A stretch of DNA of 17,204 nt from CAZTHC01 sp964613425 (GTDB lineage: Bacteria; Bacillota; Clostridia; TANB77; CAG-508), in NCBI GenBank assembly GCA_964613425.1, contig CAZTHC010000025.1, forward strand, positions 1-17,204. Reading direction: 5' to 3'. This document shows, piece after piece, positions 14,660-17,204 of this stretch. The stretch's first letter is position 1, and every line of letters starts with the position of its first letter. A model generated the notes under the pieces. It was not told where the DNA came from and ran no database searches. It saw only the letters and a program-made list of their open reading frames with translations. The position numbers and the translations under genes were made by a program.

Positions 14660-15922
14660 ATGCAAGAGAATTTAGCAATTGTTATGGCAGCTGGGAAAGG
14701 CACAAGAATGAATTCAAATAAATCAAAATTGGTTCATAAAATTTATGATAAAGAATTAGTAAAAAGAGTTGTAGAAACAGCAAGAGAAGCAGGAATAGAT
14801 GATATTGTTGCAATCGTAGGATATTTAAGAGAACAAGTTCAAGCAGTATTAGGAGATAGTGTAAAATACGCTTATCAAGAAGAAATGTTAGGAACAGGTC
14901 ACGCAGTAATGCAAGCAAAAGAATTTTTAAAAGGAAGAAAAGGCAAAGTTGTAGTATTAAATGGTGATGTCCCAATTATAAGACCACAAACAATTAAAAC
15001 ATTAATAGAAAAAAGTACTGAAAGAAATGAATATGCAACATTACTTACTGCAATTTATGATGAACCAGCAGGATATGGAAGAATTATTCGTGATGAAAAC
15101 GGAAATGTTACTGCAATTGTAGAAGATAAAGATGCTTCTGAAACACAAAGAGAAATAAAAGAAATAAATGCGGGAATATATTGTTTTGATATTGAAGAAT
15201 TATTATCAGCTTTAGATAAAATAACTCCAAATAATAAAAAAGGAGAATATTATTTGACAGATGTTATCAAAATAATGAATGATAAAGGTTTAAAAACAGG
15301 TGCAGTAATTGTAGAAGATAACACAGAAATATTAGGAGTAAATGACAAAATACAATTAGAAATTTTAACAAAAATTTTAAGAATGAGAATTAACACAGAA
15401 CATATGAAAAACGGCGTAGAAATAGAAGATATAAGCAATACATATATATATGATAATGTAATAATAGGAAGAGATACAGTTATTAAGCCAAATACAACAA
15501 TAAAGTCTGGGGTAATAATTGGAGAAAATTGTGATATTGGTCCAAATGCATATATAAGAGAAGGATGCAAGCTTGCAAACAATGTAAAAATAGGAAGCTT
15601 TGTAGAAATAAAAAAAGCTATAATAGGTGAAGGAACAAAAGTACCACACTTATCTTATATGGGAGATTGTGAAATAGGTTCAAAAACTAATATAGGATGT
15701 GGAACAATTACATGTAATTACGATGGATTTAATAAGAGCAAAACTATTATAGGAAGTAATTCTTTTATAGGTTCAAATACAAATTTAGTAGCACCAGTAA
15801 CATTAGGAGATAATGTATTTGTAGCAGCAGGTTCAACAATTACAGATGATGTACCTGGTTATGCGTTAGCAATAGCAAGACAAAGACAAACAAATAAAGA
15901 AGAATGGAATAAAAGAAAATAA
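14660..15922 (+). CDS. glmU: Bifunctional UDP-N-acetylglucosamine pyrophosphorylase / glucosamine-1-phosphate N-acetyltransferase
   Basis: GlmU acetylates glucosamine-1-phosphate and couples the product to UTP, giving UDP-GlcNAc for peptidoglycan and other cell-wall polymers. The N-terminal Rossmann domain shows AAGKGTRM (10-17), LGTGHAV, NGDVP and a G-Y-GRI stretch. The C-terminal left-handed beta helix has hexapeptide repeats, with NYDGFNK, GSNTNLVAPV, AAGSTITDDVP and ALAIARQRQ, the acetyl-CoA and active-site region of the family. At 420 residues it is shorter than the usual 450-460, mainly through fewer coils in the beta helix and a short tail, but it is not truncated within any motif. AGAAGGGTG precedes the ATG. 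An intrinsic terminator follows. Confidence 0.96.
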   Translation: MQENLAIVMAAGKGTRMNSNKSKLVHKIYDKELVKRVVETAREAGIDDIVAIVGYLREQVQAVLGDSVKYAYQEEMLGTGHAVMQAKEFLKGRKGKVVVLNGDVPIIRPQTIKTLIEKSTERNEYATLLTAIYDEPAGYGRIIRDENGNVTAIVEDKDASETQREIKEINAGIYCFDIEELLSALDKITPNNKKGEYYLTDVIKIMNDKGLKTGAVIVEDNTEILGVNDKIQLEILTKILRMRINTEHMKNGVEIEDISNTYIYDNVIIGRDTVIKPNTTIKSGVIIGENCDIGPNAYIREGCKLANNVKIGSFVEIKKAIIGEGTKVPHLSYMGDCEIGSKTNIGCGTITCNYDGFNKSKTIIGSNSFIGSNTNLVAPVTLGDNVFVAAGSTITDDVPGYALAIARQRQTNKEEWNKRK

Positions 15923-15935
15923 TTTTAAAGACAAT

Positions 15936-15967
15936 AAAAATGCGGAATATATTATTCCGCATTTTTT
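15936..15967. terminator. Bidirectional intrinsic terminator after glmU
   Basis: TGCGGAATA (15941-15949), loop TAT, TATTCCGCA (15953-15961), with five A before and six T after extending the stem. It has a T-run on both strands, so it can end both glmU and the convergent minus-strand gene at 15977-16354. Confidence 0.9.
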
Positions 15968-15976
15968 GTTTTAAAG

Positions 15977-16354
15977 TTACATTTGCTGTTCGCCAGGAAT
16001 AAAGTAATCTACAATACCGTATATTAAAGCACCAACTATTGCAGCAAGCCAAGAAATTGTATAACCTGCTACGAAATATTGTGTTAAATATAAAATTATT
16101 ACAGAAAGAACAAATCCTACAAATCCCTTACCAAACGGACTAGCATGTAAACCTGTAAATTTAACTATTAAATAATCCATAATAGTAAGAACAACAGCAG
16201 CTATAACTAAAGTCCAAAAGTTTGCAATATGAAATCCTGGTGTAAAGAATGCAGTAATTGCAAGAACTATAGCTGCAACAATTAATCTACCTACTATTTG
16301 CCAAACTGTGTTTGTTCCTGACATGTTTTGAGTACTAGTTTGATTATTAGCCAT
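15977..16354 (-). CDS. Four-helix membrane protein of the phage-holin-like (YvlD-type) family
   Basis: A 125-residue protein with a polar N-terminus of about 17 residues rich in Asn, Ser and Thr and then four hydrophobic helices (about residues 18-38, 44-64, 76-96 and 98-117). The pattern TPGFHI-x-x-FW after the first helix and ASPFGKG before the third is characteristic of small membrane proteins that databases call phage holin family proteins; in Bacillota most are chromosomal and not lysis proteins. Function is unknown, with envelope stress suspected for relatives. AAGGAGG precedes the ATG. The gene is convergent with glmU and shares its terminator. Confidence 0.8.
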   Translation of the reverse strand: MANNQTSTQNMSGTNTVWQIVGRLIVAAIVLAITAFFTPGFHIANFWTLVIAAVVLTIMDYLIVKFTGLHASPFGKGFVGFVLSVIILYLTQYFVAGYTISWLAAIVGALIYGIVDYFIPGEQQM

Positions 16355-16394
16355 TAATAAAACCTCCTTTTTAAATATATATATTTAATTTTGA

Positions 16395-16426
16395 TTTTAC
16401 ATTATGAAAAGATATCAAATGTAAAA
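16395..16426. promoter_or_regulatory. Inverted repeat upstream of the membrane protein gene
   Basis: TTTTACATT (16395-16403) and AATGTAAAA (16418-16426) are perfect complements around a 14-base spacer. They lie 41-72 bases upstream of the minus-strand ATG, in the expected promoter zone, so an operator is possible. The AT-rich surroundings make chance repeats likely. Confidence 0.35.
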
Positions 16427-16496
16427 AGCTAATATTTTTATTGTATATGATTTTAGTATTTACAAATTCAAAAATTATATTCAAAATTAAATTTTA

Positions 16497-16534
16497 CAAG
16501 TATATTTTTATTTCTTTTGCAAAAAATATACTTG
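16497..16534. promoter_or_regulatory. 13-bp inverted repeat upstream of the DUF421 gene
   Basis: CAAGTATATTTTT (16497-16509) is perfectly complementary to 16522-16534 with a 12-base loop, and one more A-T pair extends it. It ends 17 bases before the AGGGGA ribosome binding site of the plus-strand gene. It is either a transcribed leader hairpin or an operator. Confidence 0.45.
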
Positions 16535-16563
16535 TGAATTTTAACAAAAAAGGGGATTAAAAA

Positions 16564-17204
16564 TTGTTAGCTACTTTTATTAGGTCAATAATTATATACA
16601 TAATAGTTTTATTCACAATGAGATTAATGGGAAAGAAAGAAATAGGGCAATTACAACCGTTTGAACTTACAATTGCAATTATGATAGCAGATTTAGCTTC
16701 AATTCCAATGAGTGATACAGGAATACCGTTAACAAATGGAATTATTCCAATTTTAGGTTTGTTAGTTATGAATTTTATTATATCAATAATAAATTTAAAA
16801 AGTATGGCTATACGTGCAGTTATTTCAGGGAAACCTACAATATTGGTGTATAGAGGAAAAATAGATGAAAAAAACTTAAGAAAAGAAAAAGTTACATTAA
16901 ATGAATTACAAGAGAGATTAAGACAAAACAATGTTTTTTCTTTAGCAGATGTAGAATATGCAATATTGGAAACAAGTGGACAGTTAACAGTAATACAAAA
17001 ACCGGAAAAGAGAAATATAATACCAGAAGATTTAAATATTGTTCCAGAATATGAAGGAATTCCATATGATTTAGTATTGGATGGAAAGGTAATAAATAAC
17101 AATTTAAAAGCAATAGGGAAAGATTACAAATGGTTAAGAAAAGAAGTATCAAAGTTTAATATAACTCCAGAACAAGCATTAATTGTTACTTATGATGGAA
17201 AACA
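16564..17204 (+). CDS. DUF421 (YetF-type) membrane protein, 5' part
   Basis: The first 213 codons of a gene that runs off the window. It starts at TTG 16564, seven bases after AGGGGA. Two to three hydrophobic helices (about residues 1-16, 37-53 and 61-79) include the RLMGKKEIGQLQPFE stretch, which is the signature of DUF421/YetF proteins, followed by a cytoplasmic domain with AVISGKPTILVYRGKI, typical of the YetF C-terminal part. Family members are oligomeric membrane proteins; spore-germination relatives such as SpoVAE-associated proteins share the domain, and the molecular role is unsettled. No CGG codon is in frame; a ccg|gaa junction provides the only nearby CGG. Confidence 0.85.
   Translation, partial: MLATFIRSIIIYIIVLFTMRLMGKKEIGQLQPFELTIAIMIADLASIPMSDTGIPLTNGIIPILGLLVMNFIISIINLKSMAIRAVISGKPTILVYRGKIDEKNLRKEKVTLNELQERLRQNNVFSLADVEYAILETSGQLTVIQKPEKRNIIPEDLNIVPEYEGIPYDLVLDGKVINNNLKAIGKDYKWLRKEVSKFNITPEQALIVTYDGK

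Noticed and set aside
16557..17102. Minus-strand open frame of 181 codons
   Set aside because: It is antisense to the plus-strand DUF421 gene, which has a clear family signature, a ribosome binding site and continues to the window edge.

Overview
The window is AT-rich, with AGA as the dominant arginine codon, strong AGGAG-type ribosome binding sites and UTR-poor gene spacing. The gene set (typA, trmR, mutS2, metK, recD2, comF, glmU, a YetF-type DUF421 gene) points to a low-GC Bacillota, most likely an uncultured Clostridia-like bacterium. That placement is inference. No rRNA, tRNA, CRISPR array or transposase is seen.

Layout: the 3' end of a plsC-like gene (1-169) carries the consensus typA promoter inside it; typA follows (236-2044). 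A compact minus-strand gene of 91 codons with foreign-looking codon use lies at 2094-2369 with its own promoter and terminator. Then come trmR (2454-3041), a patatin-like lipase (3433-4266) and an M19 dipeptidase (4584-5511). A 190-bp palindromic repeat lies on each side of the lipase gene. mutS2 (5600-7936, minus) is divergent from metK (8013-9118). After metK come a small membrane protein gene with its start codon inside an inverted repeat, recD2 (9640-11874), comF (11890-12531), a KAP-like P-loop NTPase (12581-14566) and glmU (14660-15922). The window ends with a minus-strand four-helix membrane protein (15977-16354) and the 5' part of a DUF421 gene.

The main result is a recoding signal. 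Three genes, metK (two sites), recD2 (three sites) and the M19 dipeptidase (one site), appear broken by single-base insertions. In all six cases the extra base is a C placed exactly before a GGN glycine codon, so the zero frame shows a CGG codon. Reading the four bases CGGN as one glycine (a +1 shift) restores the full-length protein every time. By eye, no in-frame CGG is used as an ordinary arginine codon in any of the eleven apparently intact conserved or family-assigned genes, although CGG is common in other frames. The only other in-frame CGG codons are two in the foreign-looking 91-codon gene. This suggests that CGG is unassigned or scarcely read here and that CGGN is decoded as Gly, by a quadruplet-reading tRNA or by obligatory +1 frameshifting. 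Systematic sequencing error remains the main rival explanation.

Other structure: a family of GC-rich intergenic palindromes, usually introduced by GTAGG, recurs at eight or so places, and hairpins lie in the start regions of several genes.
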